Shown here in pieces: positions 19,617-30,690 of a stretch of 64,000 bases of DNA. The position numbers were made by a program, and so were the translations under genes. The notes under the pieces are model-generated. The model was not told the DNA's origin, did not search any database, and saw only the letters and a program-made list of their open reading frames with translations. The stretch comes from Mesostigma viride (taxonomy: Eukaryota; Streptophyta; Mesostigmatophyceae; Mesostigmatales; Mesostigmataceae), in contig RPFO01000359.1 of assembly GCA_009746045.1 (NCBI GenBank), forward strand, positions 2,501 to 66,500. The letters run 5' to 3'. The first letter of the stretch is position 1, and every line of letters starts with the position of its first letter.

Positions 19617-21640
19617 TTAATTAATTAATTAATTAATAAGCACGTGACTGCGTCACGTGGGTGCCAATACAGAGTAAAGGAACCTTCAACCCTATATACA
19701 CAGTGAGAAGGAGGGAGGGCGCCCTAGCTTCTCTCACTGCCGCAGGTGGGCAGGCCACAGAGCGCTCTCTCCACGGCATGGTGCCGGGGCGCAACACTGT
19801 GGGTGCAATACAACCAGTGCAATACCATAGGTAGGCTGACGCATAGCTTATGCTACAAATGTGAGGTGGGCTCAAGACGTCGGCTAATTAAGGCGCAAGC
19901 TGATGGCCACAAGGTGCCAGAGCTAATTGAAGGTACTATAACGCTGTGCGCTAATATCGTTTCAAGTGCTGTAATGCCTAAGCTATCCCATCATCGATTG
20001 CCCCCATCTAGACAACTAGCTGGAGTGCTCTATCCCGGGGAAGCCCGGGGGGGCTTCCACAGTTTCTTGTTGACGTAGAGGTCCCCGCCCCGCCAGTACA
20101 CTTGGGGCTTCTCGGGGTTGGTCTTGTGGCGGATGTAGTCGGGCCACTGATCGCGGCGTTGCTGCTGCTGGGCTGGCGTCAGGTCGTCGTCAAGCGACCA
20201 GGAGGTGTCCACCAGCTTCTTGCGGCGAGAGAGGAACCGAACTCGGGCTGTGATGTCGCTGAAGGTGAGGACCACTGGAGGGGGCCCAGCCTTGGCCCGT
20301 GGATGGGGCAGGCGGTAGGCGCCCTGCAGTATCGCACCTGGCAGCTGCATGCGCGCCAAGAGCTGTTTCTTCAGCTCGTCGAGAAGAGAGTCTGGGGTCT
20401 CCTCCGGCAGCATGTCGAAGCGCCTGAGGATGACCCGGCAGCGGCGACGGTCGCGGTCAGCGGCCTCGCGGCGCGTGTCTTCCAGCTCCTGGAGCTTGGT
20501 GGTGATGGCGGTCGTGGTAGAGGATGCCTGGCTCTTGAGCAGGTCCGCCCAGGAGGCGCGAGTCGAGGGGTCATCACTAGCCCTACCAGCAGGTTGGGCG
20601 GCGATGGTGGCCGTTCGCTCGGCGATCTCGGGGACCTGCGTGGCCAGGGCGTCTACCTTGGCGGCAACTGCCTCAAGTTTCACGGTGCCTTGGCCGACTC
20701 GGCCTTCCACCTGGTTAAGGCGGGTGGTCACAGTGGCTGTGGCCTCGGAAACTTTGGTGGCAATGTGCTCTTGCGTAGCAGTAAACTGAGGCTGGAGCTT
20801 AAGGGCGACTCTGGCTTCAATGTTGTTGACCTTGGCCGAGAGAGTGTTGAGTGGGCCGTCAGGCGCGTTCAGGGCGGCGAGCTGCTCAGCCATCGGCGCC
20901 AGCTGCTCCGCCACTGCAGCTCGGATGGAGTCCGTGCTGGGGGAGGTGCTGCTCTGCGGGGATGCTGCAGCTGCTGTGGCTGCCCGTCTGCGCTCATGCA
21001 GGAGGCTCCTGAGGCCAGCGTAGCCAATCTGGGTGATGTCGTGGGCGTCGCAGCGCAGGTAGCTGCACATGATGACTGCCTTCAAGTACGCCTCCGGTTC
21101 TTGAAGCAGCCATTCCCAGGCGGGCTTGGTGACCTTGTCGCCAGGGGTAGGCAGGAAAAGTTCGTCATGGCGGGCCAGGAACTTGATAACATCGTCACAT
21201 TGTTCCTTCGTGAGCGTAAAGATTTCCAAGATGCAAAAATCCCGCTGGCCGGCGCCGAAGCGGCGGACGTCCCATTTGGTATGGGAAGTTCGGGTTTTCT
21301 TGGGAATGGGCGACGAATTTGGCGTAGAGCACTGCGTCGAGGGAGGCAGACCGGGGGGGAGAGCTTCGATCAGCGCAAAAAGGTTGGCGTCCGCAGGAGT
21401 TGATGTCGCACGTGCTGCTGTCGACGGGAATGCCGACGACAGCTCAAAATGTTTGTCAAGGCTGCGTTTTGGTGGCATTTGCAAAATACTGCGTTACAGC
21501 CGTAACCGATTATACTAGCAGATGCGTCTTGAAAAGACGCATCTGATGCAAGTAGCCTGACTGAATTTGGGGCTCAGACGCAAAAGTTCTGAGCTCCGCC
21601 GTCAGCCATGTCCGCTCGTGGCTCGTGGCTCGTGCCAGAC
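19617..21640 (-). mobile_element. ORF1-only (HAL1-like) retroposon, copy A, near full length
   Basis: Minus-strand element: 5' region of about 150 bp (CAGCCGTAACCGATTAT, TTGGGGCTCAG) shared with copy B at 49310-49460, one intact ORF1 (21484-20030), a 390-bp 3' UTR, a perfect hairpin CACGTGAC-TGC-GTCACGTG as read on the plus strand (19641-19659), and an ATTA tail (19617-19639). There is no room for a reverse transcriptase ORF. Non-LTR retroposon by tail and by ORF1; the length of about 2 kb and absence of ORF2 match the HAL1 concept from mammals. Confidence 0.75.
20030..21484 (-). CDS. L1 ORF1p-like RNA-binding protein of a retroposon
   Basis: 484 aa, intact. Residues about 60-160: an N-terminal conserved block (TLTKEQCDDVIKFLARHDE, EWLLQEPEAYLKAVIMCSYL). 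Residues about 200-300: heptad-like coiled coil (LSAKVNNIEARVALKLQ, VEGRVGQGTVKLEAVAAKV). Residues 346-425: RRM-like fold starting RRRCRVILRRFDMLPEET, ending RVRFLSRRKKL. Residues about 430-477: C-terminal domain with LDDDLTPAQQQQRRDQW and VYWRGGDLYVNKKLW, matching the L1 CTD logic (sheet, LT-ET-Q-RR-W helix, final strand). Role by family: trimeric RNA-binding chaperone that coats element RNA. No zinc knuckle and no ORF2 nearby. The opposite strand also has a long open frame, judged a shadow. Three other damaged copies are in the window. Confidence 0.8.
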   Translation of the reverse strand: MQMPPKRSLDKHFELSSAFPSTAARATSTPADANLFALIEALPPGLPPSTQCSTPNSSPIPKKTRTSHTKWDVRRFGAGQRDFCILEIFTLTKEQCDDVIKFLARHDELFLPTPGDKVTKPAWEWLLQEPEAYLKAVIMCSYLRCDAHDITQIGYAGLRSLLHERRRAATAAAASPQSSTSPSTDSIRAAVAEQLAPMAEQLAALNAPDGPLNTLSAKVNNIEARVALKLQPQFTATQEHIATKVSEATATVTTRLNQVEGRVGQGTVKLEAVAAKVDALATQVPEIAERTATIAAQPAGRASDDPSTRASWADLLKSQASSTTTAITTKLQELEDTRREAADRDRRRCRVILRRFDMLPEETPDSLLDELKKQLLARMQLPGAILQGAYRLPHPRAKAGPPPVVLTFSDITARVRFLSRRKKLVDTSWSLDDDLTPAQQQQRRDQWPDYIRHKTNPEKPQVYWRGGDLYVNKKLWKPPRASPG

Positions 21641-22129
21641 CAAGGGTGGTGCGCATGCAGCGAAGGCATGCATGGATCCATCCATATAATTTCATTTGCA
21701 ATGAAATTATATGTTCAAGAACAAGGCTACACATTTCCATCTCCAAATTCATGTTTATCATCCTGATCGAGCAACTCGAAAACGCGGAAAAGATAACGGC
21801 AGGCTTGAGCTACCATGGTCCGGATTCGCCATATTTGTAGTTGCCTGCGCGCTGGTCAAGTCATGATTGATAATGATTGCAAGGAAATCTCATTGCATGC
21901 ACCCATGCAGCCATCCATCGATTTCAGGCTTACCAGGGGTTTGTGGGTAAACCCTGGGAATATGCCCCTAAAAGCCCTCAGGCTTCGTGAGAGGCCTTAA
22001 TTAATTAATTAATAGACACGGGAGAGGCCTTATAAATCTCGGGCGAACCGGTGCCTCTGAATGAGCTCCAAGCCTATCTGTGGCCACTGGACCATGTACA
22101 GCAGCCGGCCTACGTACTGCACCCGCTAT
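21641..22129. other. Spacer between retroposons
   Basis: No gene recognised. Contains ATTTCATTTGCAATGAAAT (about 21688), a short palindrome, and a TTAATTAATTAATTAA run (about 21998) that may be the tail of a decayed insert. Confidence 0.4.
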
Positions 22130-22345
22130 ATGCTTTTGCTATGTAATTGAAGCTTTATTGCACCCACAGGGCATGCCGGATCGTTGTGACGGGTCCAATT
22201 GTGCACCCTGTGGCATATGCCTGTGGCATGAGGGAAGGTCGGGGGGGTCTCTGCATGCATGTCCCCTGCCCTCTGCATGTGCACACTCAGGGATTAAAAT
22301 TAAGCACTCTGGTGCTCCGTGACTCCCCAATTAAAGGGAGCATGT
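22130..22345 (+). mobile_element. Short retroposon unit A, class I-type end
   Basis: About 210 bp: TTATTGCACCCACAG, GGATCGTTGTGACGG, GGCATGAGGGAAGG, GGTCTCTGC, GGATTAAAATTAAGCACT, then GGTGCTCCGTGACTCCCC and the GGGAGC arm (loop enlarged by AATTAAA). Related to units at 46975-47215 (-) and 47460-47680 (+). Confidence 0.6.
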
Positions 22346-22352
22346 GTGTAAT

Positions 22353-23125
22353 CGAGCTGGCCGCCCACCGCCTTCCCCGCGCGCGGGGTAAGGCAGGGCC
22401 GCCCCCGCTCCTTCTCACCTTTAAGACCCCGGCGGACAAGATTTCTTTTCTCCGACGCCGCAAGCGGCTCGAGAAGACTCTCTTCACCCTTGATGACGAC
22501 TTGACCCTGGCGCAGCAACAACGGCGACGGGAGCTATGGCCGACCTACCTCCAGCTCCGGCAGACCAAGGCGGGGCAGCCGGTGTACTGGAAGGGGGCGG
22601 CCATCTACGTCGGCCACAAGCCCTGGCAGGCGACCCCCGCGGCCCCAGCGACTCCAGACGCCCCAGCTTAGGGGAATACAGCAGTAGTAGTGTAGAATAG
22701 ATAGACCGTGGCCATGTACATGTACGCCTCCTAGAGGCCCTATTCCAGCTAAGCCACGCGCTTTATGTAATCATGTACATGTGTGCCTATGATGAGCCAC
22801 ACTCCAGACGATGCCTAGTTTTATTTAGTAATGCTGTGCCCATGCAGAGAGCTGCTCTCTGCTGAGATGCCACGCTCTAGTTTTTGTATAGCCATGATGA
22901 TCTTCCCCCTCACAGGCATGCTCCCCCCTTACCCGGGCATAGCGTGATAGACCATGAGGGTGCGGGTGCCCTGGTGCACCTAGAGCAGGGGTAGCTTACA
23001 TTCCCACCCTTGCATGAAGTAGCCTAGGATGTATTAAAAGCCATATGCCCCTTCTCAGGGCTATGTGCTACATCTACTCCCAACGGAGTGATGTTGATAA
23101 TTAATTAATTAATTAATGTGTGTAA
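22353..23125 (+). mobile_element. 5'-truncated ORF1-only retroposon, copy D
   Basis: Begins inside ORF1 and encodes its last 105 or so residues without a break: HRLPRARGKAGPPPLLLTF, RKRLEKTLFTLDDDLTLAQQ and PVYWKGAAIYVGHKPW, stop at 22669-22671. The ORF1 stop is followed directly by a 450-bp 3' UTR with inner hairpin GCAGAGAG-CTG-CTCTCTGC (22843-22861), terminal hairpin CTCCCAACGGAG (23077-23088) and an ATTA tail. This copy directly links ORF1 to the class I 3' end without ORF2. Confidence 0.8.
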
Positions 23126-23344
23126 TTAATAATTAATTAATTAGTAGTATATATTTAATGTCCAGCTGGCCCAGCTTAATCCGATGAGCACAGATCAATA
23201 AGTCTTTCATCTTTCATATCCATCGCAAAGCTCGAGCCATGCATAAGCTTATTGCCAAATTGTAAATTGCATTTCCAATGACCATCAGCCTGGCATGCAC
23301 ACATGCAGCCACACCACATATGCACCCTTTGGACAATCACCTTA

Positions 23345-23700
23345 TGTACATTATTAATCAATTAACTGCGTCACGTGAGCATGAGTCCCCAGGAAAATGA
23401 AGATGGGATGGGGTGGATGGTGCATGTAGCTATCTAGTTCCTAGTTACAGGATACGTTGCGGGCACCACGGCGCCCGAAACGCTGTGCATGCCAAACTTG
23501 GTCATACGCGGGGCCCTAACCAGCTGCATGGGGGGCGGTGCCCTTCATGACTGTCTGCCTCCTAGATCTTTACGTGTCATCTGTCTAGCTCCATTTATTC
23601 CAGACAAACCAGGGGGCTCCCCAGGAGTAAGCCCGCCCCGTCTAGGGTAGAGCACATGTCCATGCCTAGCTAGCCTATGACGGAAACACTTTATGTACAT
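23345..23700 (-). mobile_element. LINE ORF2-end remnant with class II 3' end
   Basis: Collinear with the minus strand of 56195-56660: CATGTCCATGCCTAG, GGGGGCTCCCCAGGAGTAAG, CACGGCGCCCGAA, GTAGCTATCTAG, GATGGGATGGGGTGGATGG, then GCATGAGTCC and TGCGTCACGTGAGC. The coding part is too decayed to translate. The 3' tail is an ATTAATCAATTAA run. Confidence 0.6.
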
Positions 23701-24038
23701 GTCGTATGTTAACTTGCCTCAAGGGGCCAATTACATGCTGTAACTTTGCACTTGTCTCTGCCCGGCACACCATGCATGCCTGAGCAATTCGTGTTTACAA
23801 TCTCATCCCCGAAATGGGGAGGGCATGCTGAGAGACGGCTCTGCAGACGACCAACTCGAAAGATGTCTAGCTGAAAAGTCAGCCTGCGCATGCATGTTTG
23901 TAAATACTAGCCCCACTTAGCCACCGCCACTGTACATCAGCCAATCAGGCCACCCTTTTAAGCAAAACCGGCCTAAATCTTCGGCCGCAAGGCCTTAAAA
24001 CTGCGAATGGCCTGAACGGCCAGCTAGAAACGCCCGCT
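23701..24038. other. 3' flank of reductase 2
   Basis: Spacer, probably including the 3' UTR of the minus-strand reductase. On the minus strand TGTAA (the chlorophyte poly(A) signal) occurs near 23730, about 300 nt after the stop; its use is not demonstrable here. Confidence 0.35.
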
Positions 24039-27000
24039 TTACGCAAAGATGGGGATCTTGGCGTACACACCCGGGTCATTGAAGTGCATGCCCTTGTCGC
24101 ACACGCTGATGTCCTTCATGTCAGTCTCATCCAGCTCAAAGTCAAAAACGTTCATGTTGTCCTCCAGCCGGCCGTGGCTGCACGTCTTGACCAGCACCGC
24201 GGCGCCCTTCTGAAGTCCCCAGCGCAGCGCGATCTGTGCGGTCGACTTGCCGTGCTTGTCGGCCAACTTGGTGATGCAGGGGTCGTCCAGCACCGACTTG
24301 TCCTTGTACATGCCCATCTCGTGGTACGAAAGCGCGCCCAGGGGGCTGTAGCCGGAGACGGCGATGCCGCGGGACTTGGCGTACTCGAGCAGCATCGGCT
24401 GCTGCAGGTACGGATGCAGCTCCACCTGCCACACGGCGGGCTTGATGCGCGCGTACTTGAGCAGGTCCATCATCAGCGCGCAGTTGAAGTTGGCCACACC
24501 GATCGCCTTCACCAGGCCGTCGTCCACCAGCTTCTCCATGGCTGCAGGAAGTGACAGAAATAGAATGTGTCAGAAATGAAGTAAAGAAAGTTTGGAAGAA
24601 GTTCACATTAGACGTTAGTAAAGCTAACAGTACGATAATGCCATTACAACAAAGTCATAAGAGTACGATAATGCCATTCCAACAAAGTCATAGAGTACGA
24701 TGATGCCATTCCAACAAAGTCATAGAGTACGATAATGCCATTATAACAAAGTCATAGAGTACGATAATGCCATTACAACAAAGTCATAGAGTACGATAAT
24801 GCCATTAGAGGAGGCAAGAGAAAATGACATATGAAAAAAATGGTAAAGCCACATATTGTAACGTAGTAGCATGGACCTGTGAGATGTAGACGTAGAAGGG
24901 GGACAGCCACCCTGCCGGCTGGGCACTGTTGAAACATCAGTATATGTAATGCATTTGCTGATGCGGATCAAGACTGGCAACAAAGAATTATAAAGCAAGA
25001 AACGTGGGGCATCTCTGGCTTGGGGAGCGCCAAAGAGCAAAACTAAGCTCCAACTGGTCTAACTTAATTACATAACAGCCGCATAAAAAAATTAACTAAT
25101 TGGAAATGTCAACCAGAACAGCAGGTAACTGGCATTAGGGTCACTTGCATTCACCTTCCCACGTCTCGCGGACGGTGATGTCCTCAAACATCAACCCCTC
25201 GGGCATCTGCTTGCCGCTCTTGGGATCATACACCCAGTCCACCGGGTAGCGCTCCTTGAACGGGACGTACTTGAGGCTGATGGGGAAGTGCATGAGGTAC
25301 AGGTCCAGGTACTTCACCCCCAGGTCCTTGAGCGTGCGCTCGCAAGCAGGCCGCACGTGGTCCTTGGCGTGGTACGTGTTCCACAGCTTGGACGTCAGGA
25401 AGAGGTCCTCGCGGCGGCAGGTGCCGGCATCAAAGCACTTCTTGAGGCCCTTGCCGATCTTCAGGTCACAGAAGTCGCACGATTGCAGCACAAGACCAAC
25501 GGAGACTACACATGTCAACAACCTCGGTACCGCTCAGTGTTTTGTGCCCATCTGGCAACATGCCAGAGACAATTATCATTTTAAGTGTCAATTAGTGCAA
25601 AATCATAGCGTTTCATGAGGCCCTTGTCGATCGGGCAGTTTCGTTTTTAACAAACATGTGGTTTCACGAATGCATACTAGTAAATGAAACACATTTCACT
25701 AATTTTGCATGTAGATCAACGTTAATTAATCAAGTAAGACCAGAATGTCATTTTATTTGGTAAGGCCGGAATAATCCGGGGATGAAGGTGACTACGTGCC
25801 ACCAGGGTTAGTAGGAAGCAGGTAGCCACCTTCATCCCATGAGTCACCTTCGTTCCGTGAAAGTGAGGACAGCAGCGTGGGAGGAGGGAGTGCATCGCGT
25901 GCTGACTGTATGTGACACAGAGCTGATCGCTTCACCGACAGAGCGGCCTCTGCCAGAAGCGGAGATGCGTGGCTTTTTGAGGGCTAATCACTTGGGATAA
26001 GCAGACACAGAAAGTAATCGCCAATCGTGCAGCCATGATCATATTTTTCATAAATAAATCAATGGCATGTCGAACAGCCAAGAGCTAACCAGGAACTATT
26101 TATCCATGGTCATTGGTCAGCAAGCGTGCTTGGAGGGCCCGTGGGGAAGGGAACAGGGCATTGAGGGCAACGAAGCTTTGATGCCCCTGGAGATCGATGA
26201 CCAATGGATCGACGTGTGTCAGACAAAACCTGTTTGAGGCCCTAAAAATGCAGGCTTCCAAAGTATTGCAAACACATTGAATGGGAAAATTATCAACAAG
26301 AGGTAGCCGAAACGGGAATAGCATACTAAAAGTGCGCTGCAACAGCATAGTGATGACAGAGACTGCGATTCTGCCAAAGATTTAAGGGAAGAAGAAAACC
26401 CAGCTACTATAAAAACTGCACTCCAAACGTCCAGACATGGATGTAATAGCATTGTTGAGCTGAATGAAAACCGCCCCTCAACCTTGTTGACGTTGAGGTC
26501 CTTGACACTTATGGTACCTGCCACATCGATCATCCCAACTGATCCATTTGATAAGAGGAAAAATGGGAGTGGTGTTTACCTCGCTAGAGAAGATGAAGCA
26601 AATAATCCTACTTCAGGTATAAGTAACACAGACAGGGCACATGGACGCAACACAAGGTTGCCTAGTAGCTAGTTTTCGCCAAGGGAAGAGCTGGTGTCGC
26701 CCTGTAACATGCTGCGGGATAAAACGGGCCTGGCCGACGTACCTTAGCCTCGTTCCCATACACGGACGCACAGTCAATGCTCCGGTAGCCCGTCTTGACC
26801 GCATCGCAAATAACGTCCTCAATCTGCATGACAACGCAGTCGACGTCAGTTTGAGACACCGAAATGGCAGCAAGCCCAAAGCCATCACAAACAATATAAA
26901 AAGCGTATCAACCGCGACAAGCATGCCTCGCAAGCACTTTAAAAACCTGCAAAAATCTGTGAAACGTCGATACAAGCCGGAACTGTGCATCGCATTAAGC

Positions 27001-27210
27001 ATTAAGGACGCCGTCAAATAAATACTTCAAAACAGATCAAGATCAAGAGGAATCCAAGCGTCACACGCATCATCTCTGAGGTCTCGCACATCACACCATC
27101 GGCGCTGACGACGGCCTCGGTGGCGTACAAACCTGCTCTTCGCCTATCTTCCATGTTCCCAAACCGAGGCATGGCATCTCGCCGCCTCCCTCGATCTTGA
27201 TGGTATGCAT
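24039..27210 (-). CDS. Aldo-keto reductase 2 (xylose/mannose-6-P reductase type)
   Basis: Four exons in transcript order: 27210-27133, 26823-26743, 25458-25155, 24541-24039; lengths 78, 81, 304, 503 nt equal those of reductase 1. 321 aa. Complete catalytic tetrad in canonical numbering: Asp43 and Tyr48 in SIDCASVYGNE, Lys77 in FLTSKLWN, His110 in LYLMHFP. Substrate/cofactor loop: GVANFNCALMMDLL, HPYLQQPMLLEYA, GYSPLG; C-terminus NDPGVYAKIPIFA. Role by family: NAD(P)H-dependent reduction of sugars or sugar phosphates to polyols in the cytosol; the exact substrate is not decided by sequence. Same strand as reductase 1, separated by 15 kb containing a GT47 gene and retroposons. The 5' half of exon 4 is almost identical at DNA level to copy 1. 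Intron 3 has a 32-bp minisatellite. Confidence 0.93.
24632..24805. repeat. 32-bp minisatellite, about 5.5 copies
   Basis: Unit ACGATAATGCCATT(A/C)CAAC followed by AAAGTCATAGAGT, in intron 3 of reductase 2; first copy is 33 bp. Confidence 0.93.
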
Positions 27211-28769
27211 AATAGATTGTTGTAAAAATCGCGAGCAATCGCAATTGCTGGTAAGCGGGGAAGTCGCGAGCGGAGAGACGCATTGGCAAGCCTTTCATAC
27301 CGCCTTCGACTGCTAGGCACGGCTTCCCAAGCATCGCCAGCATCTGCATCGGGGGATACGGCATTTCCAGCTGCAACGGGTTGAAACATACGTACAAGAA
27401 TCGCTTCTTTGCGAAATGGCAATCGTGGCAATGAAGGCAGAAACCTGACGTAAAAGAGTTGGCAGCAGACGTCAATCCCCGCATAGTGTGGGAACTATCA
27501 CAGGCGCGCTGTCGCCTGCCAGCGCACTGAGTACAGGTCAATGCGTGCGATATGGAAAGGAGGATGCGTGCTGTGGGTTCGCTATTTCTCCAGCCCGTCT
27601 GCAGGCTTCAGCACATGGAGCACGTGACGACTTGTGGAGATGGGTGCTTGGATGAATGCCACCTGCTCAGTGCCAACTGCGGCACTCACTGCGGCAACTG
27701 CTCAGTGCCAACTGCGGCACAAGGAAATCTACAGCTGTACTTCAGCCGAGCGTGAGCCAATCTCAATGCAACATGCAAAATTCTTGACCGTTGTTGTTGT
27801 TGTTGGTTGATCTTGGATCCCGCGCTGGTCATTGCCAGACAGAGATTCTATAGATAAGAGTTCGGCCACAAGATATAGATAGCGATAGATATTCGGGGAA
27901 ATGGGTACTTCTATTTATTATCCAATAATTATAGACCAGAGAGGTGAAGTGGGAAAGGAGACAGGAGTATCAGCGAATCCTAAAATGAAGGGGGTCACCC
28001 GTCACACACCGGTGTGAAGCCTGAAGGCGACAGGGGAAGGGGCTAATAGGGCGCGAGATAGCTATAGATCAAGGAGACAACCAGCGCAGGCCAGAAATCG
28101 GCCGGGGAGACTGGATCCGGACCATGGTAGCTCGAGCCTGCCCGCGGGCCGTTATCTTGTCCGCGTGTTCGAGTCGTTCAGGATGATGAATATGAATGGT
28201 GATGGAAATGTGTAGCGTTGTTGTGCATTGAAATTATTCTGAATTTTGAATTCATTTGCATTGAAATTATGGCTGGCTTACGTAGTGTAGAGCGACTAGA
28301 TGACCTAGACGGGGCCGGGGGCCGGAAAGGCAACTTCAGCTTGATCAGGGCGTGTGTTTCGAGCCTAACTGGCTGGGAGTGTCTAGTGGTGAGCACCATT
28401 GCTGCGATCGCTCTCCCACCATTTACGAGGAAATACCCACAAAGGGAAAACCACTGGAAAGGTCTAGCTAGTCAGTCATTACGTTAGCCATGCCATGAAT
28501 CCAAACGACGGACGTCCAAGAACTGCGCATGCACACGGTGCAAAGGCAAAAAGCCGGAGGACAGCACTTTCAAATGTGCGGCGGGAACCAAAAGCCCGCG
28601 TATGCCAGAAAACATCGTGTTGCTGCAACGACGCGACGATGTGGACAACGAATCCAGTGCCAAGCTCGGAACGTCCGCAAAGGACTGAAAGGAGATCCGG
28701 CATCACAGGGTTCAGATGTGCCAAGATACTACGCGATCCAGCCGGTCCACGACCTGTTTGTAGAGCTAT
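27211..28769. other. Upstream region of reductase 2, no gene seen
   Basis: Includes the presumed promoter of the minus-strand reductase. A GCCAACTGCGGCAC pair (about 27680-27720) and a TTGTTGTTGTTGTTGG run are the only repeats noticed. Open frames here lack recognisable domains. Confidence 0.4.
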
Positions 28770-28860
28770 AGATATCCATCCAGCACGGCCGGAATATGTG
28801 CTACATGATCTCCCAACGGAGTCGTGTTATAATTTAATTTAATTTATTTAATAGCTATAG
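28770..28860 (+). mobile_element. Retroposon 3' end, class I, TTTAA tail
   Basis: GGAATATGTGCTACATGAT, hairpin CTCCCAACGGAG (28810-28821), then ATAATTTAATTTAATTTAT. Shares GGAATATGTGCTACATGAT with 46470-46530. Confidence 0.65.
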
Positions 28861-29214
28861 ATAGTGGCCGGCCGACCTTAGTGGTACAGTTGTTGTTGTT
28901 GCCCACGCCTTAATTAATGGTACACTATGTATCTTGCGAGATCTTAGTACCTAGAAAACTATTGCAGGCTTAAGTAGGCTGGCGGCTGGCCGCAGGGCTT
29001 GCCACTTGCCAGTCGGTTGCAAGTCTTAATTGCCAGTTGCCAGTAACAATAGCCCGCATAGCTCTAGGCCAGCGTTTCGATTAGTGGCGGATTTACGCCG
29101 AATGTGGCGGTGACACGCTAATTTTGGGAAAATGTGGCGGGACGGCATTTTTTTTCAGCCCGTCGAAGATGCCACAATGAATGGGCGGTGCTGGTGCTAC
29201 TACACTGTTGTTGT

Positions 29215-29385
29215 TGATATAAGCCACGGGTTAATTAATTAATTAATGAATGAATTAATGAATTAATTAGACTCGTGCTCCCGTTGGGGAGTCACGGAGC
29301 ATTAACCCCGATGGATGGATGGATGGATGGGTGCAAACAGTCCTACCGGTCTAATCTATCTACAACAGAAGCCAGGGGTTGGACG
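29215..29385 (-). mobile_element. LINE 3' end, class I with GGAT seed
   Basis: Minus strand: AGATAGATTAGACCGGTAGG, GGATGGATGG-complement seed (29310-29330), GGGGTTAATGCTCCGTGACT, CCCCAACGGGAGC hairpin arm, then a mixed TTAA/ATTC tail at 29229-29270. Same order as 16190-16320. Confidence 0.65.
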
Positions 29386-30078
29386 TGCTGATCTAGAGCA
29401 CGGCCGGTAGTCGGCGGGTTGGTAGTACGCCACGGTTGACACTGCCACGGTTGGCAGTGTCAGAGGCGCCAGCCCACAGGCTTCCCGCCAAAACAGATAG
29501 GGTGGCGGGGTGGGTCATGGGTGCACTAGTGCAGTGTGCTGCAGTCATGTGGCTATCTGTGGCTATGCAGGCTCTCAACAGCCTGGTGCCGTGGCAACTT
29601 GTGCTTTCTGCCTGCTGCCGTCCCTAGTTGTTGTGAGTATCCAGTAACGTGCGTTGAAACTTTCATGTTTAAAGTTTCGTCGGCGGAGCCCGTTTTCGGA
29701 ACAACCAAGGCTCGAAGAAAAGGCGAAGCCGGCAATTATTGGAGAGGTGCGTGAAGTGCGGGCGCAAGTGAACGATTTCCATTTGCTTCTACTGACAGGA
29801 CGATATCTAGATATTGACGCAAAAATCCTGACTCTGCGGCCAAGATGGTAGGTACGACTGACAAAAACATGCAGGATCTTGGCATTTCCCCGGAAACTCA
29901 TTGACTCTGTGCACGTGTCATCGCACGCGTCGCCACGTACTGAGGACGCGCCGACAGGACTTGGGCAGTCACCAACTCCCCGCACGCTCACCGCACGCTT
30001 CGCCATGAGGACTTCTGCTTGCGAAGATGCGCACATTATTTTTTGGAGGAGTATCAAGGAGAGAACCAGCGCAGGAGT

Positions 30079-30530
30079 ATGGATGGATGGATGGATGGAT
30101 GGATGGATGGATGGATGGATGGATGGATGGATGGATGGATGGATGGATGGATGGATGGATGGATGGATGGATGGATGGATGGATGGATGGATGGATGGAT
30201 GGGTGGGTGGGTGGGGGTGGTGGGTGGGTGGGTGGGTGGGTGGGTGGGTGGGTGGGTGGGTGGGTGGGTGGGTGGGTGGGTGGGTGGGTGGGTGGGTGGG
30301 TGGGTGGGTGGGTGGGTGGGTGGGTGGGTGGGTGGGTGGGTGGGTGGGTGGGTGGGTGGGTGGGTGGGTGGGTGGGTGGGTGGGTGGGTGGGTGGGTGGG
30401 TGGGTGGGTGGGTGGGTGGGTGGGTGGGTGGGTGGGTGGGTGGGTGGGTGGGTGGGTGGGTGGGTGGGTGGGTGGGTGGGTGGGTGGGTGGGTGGGTGGG
30501 TGGGTGGGTGGGTGGGTGGATGGATGGAGG
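30079..30530. repeat. (GGAT)n then (GGGT)n microsatellite
   Basis: About 30 GGAT units (30079-30199) pass into about 80 GGGT units (30200-30519), then back to GGAT and palindromic GGATCCATGGATGGATCC. Runs on into a LINE 3' UTR fragment. The GGGT block is strongly G-quadruplex-prone on the plus strand. Confidence 0.95.
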
Positions 30531-30690
30531 CATGGATCCATGGATGGATCCATGGATGGATGGGTACATGCAATCCTACCGGTCTAATCTATCTAAAAAA
30601 AAAAATAACAAATCCTACTCTATATCTGTGCCCTCGATCCTAGGGGTCTTGTCTAGCCGTTGTCTAGCCGTGTGGATGTTCTGCTCATGC
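30531..30690 (-). mobile_element. LINE 3' UTR fragment beside the GGAT tract
   Basis: GGGTACATGCAATCCTACCG, GTCTAATCTATCTA and GGGGTCTTGTCTAGCCG match 16250-16390 in order and orientation, so the adjacent GGAT array occupies the position of the family's short GGAT seed. Confidence 0.55.

Noticed and set aside
20102-21403. 433-codon plus-strand frame opposite the retroposon ORF1
   Set aside because: Shadow of the ORF1 frame; the minus strand shows L1 ORF1p-like motifs and is supported by three other copies.
28495-28842. Possible ORF2 coding piece before the class I end at 28810
   Set aside because: No recognisable LINE motif in any frame.
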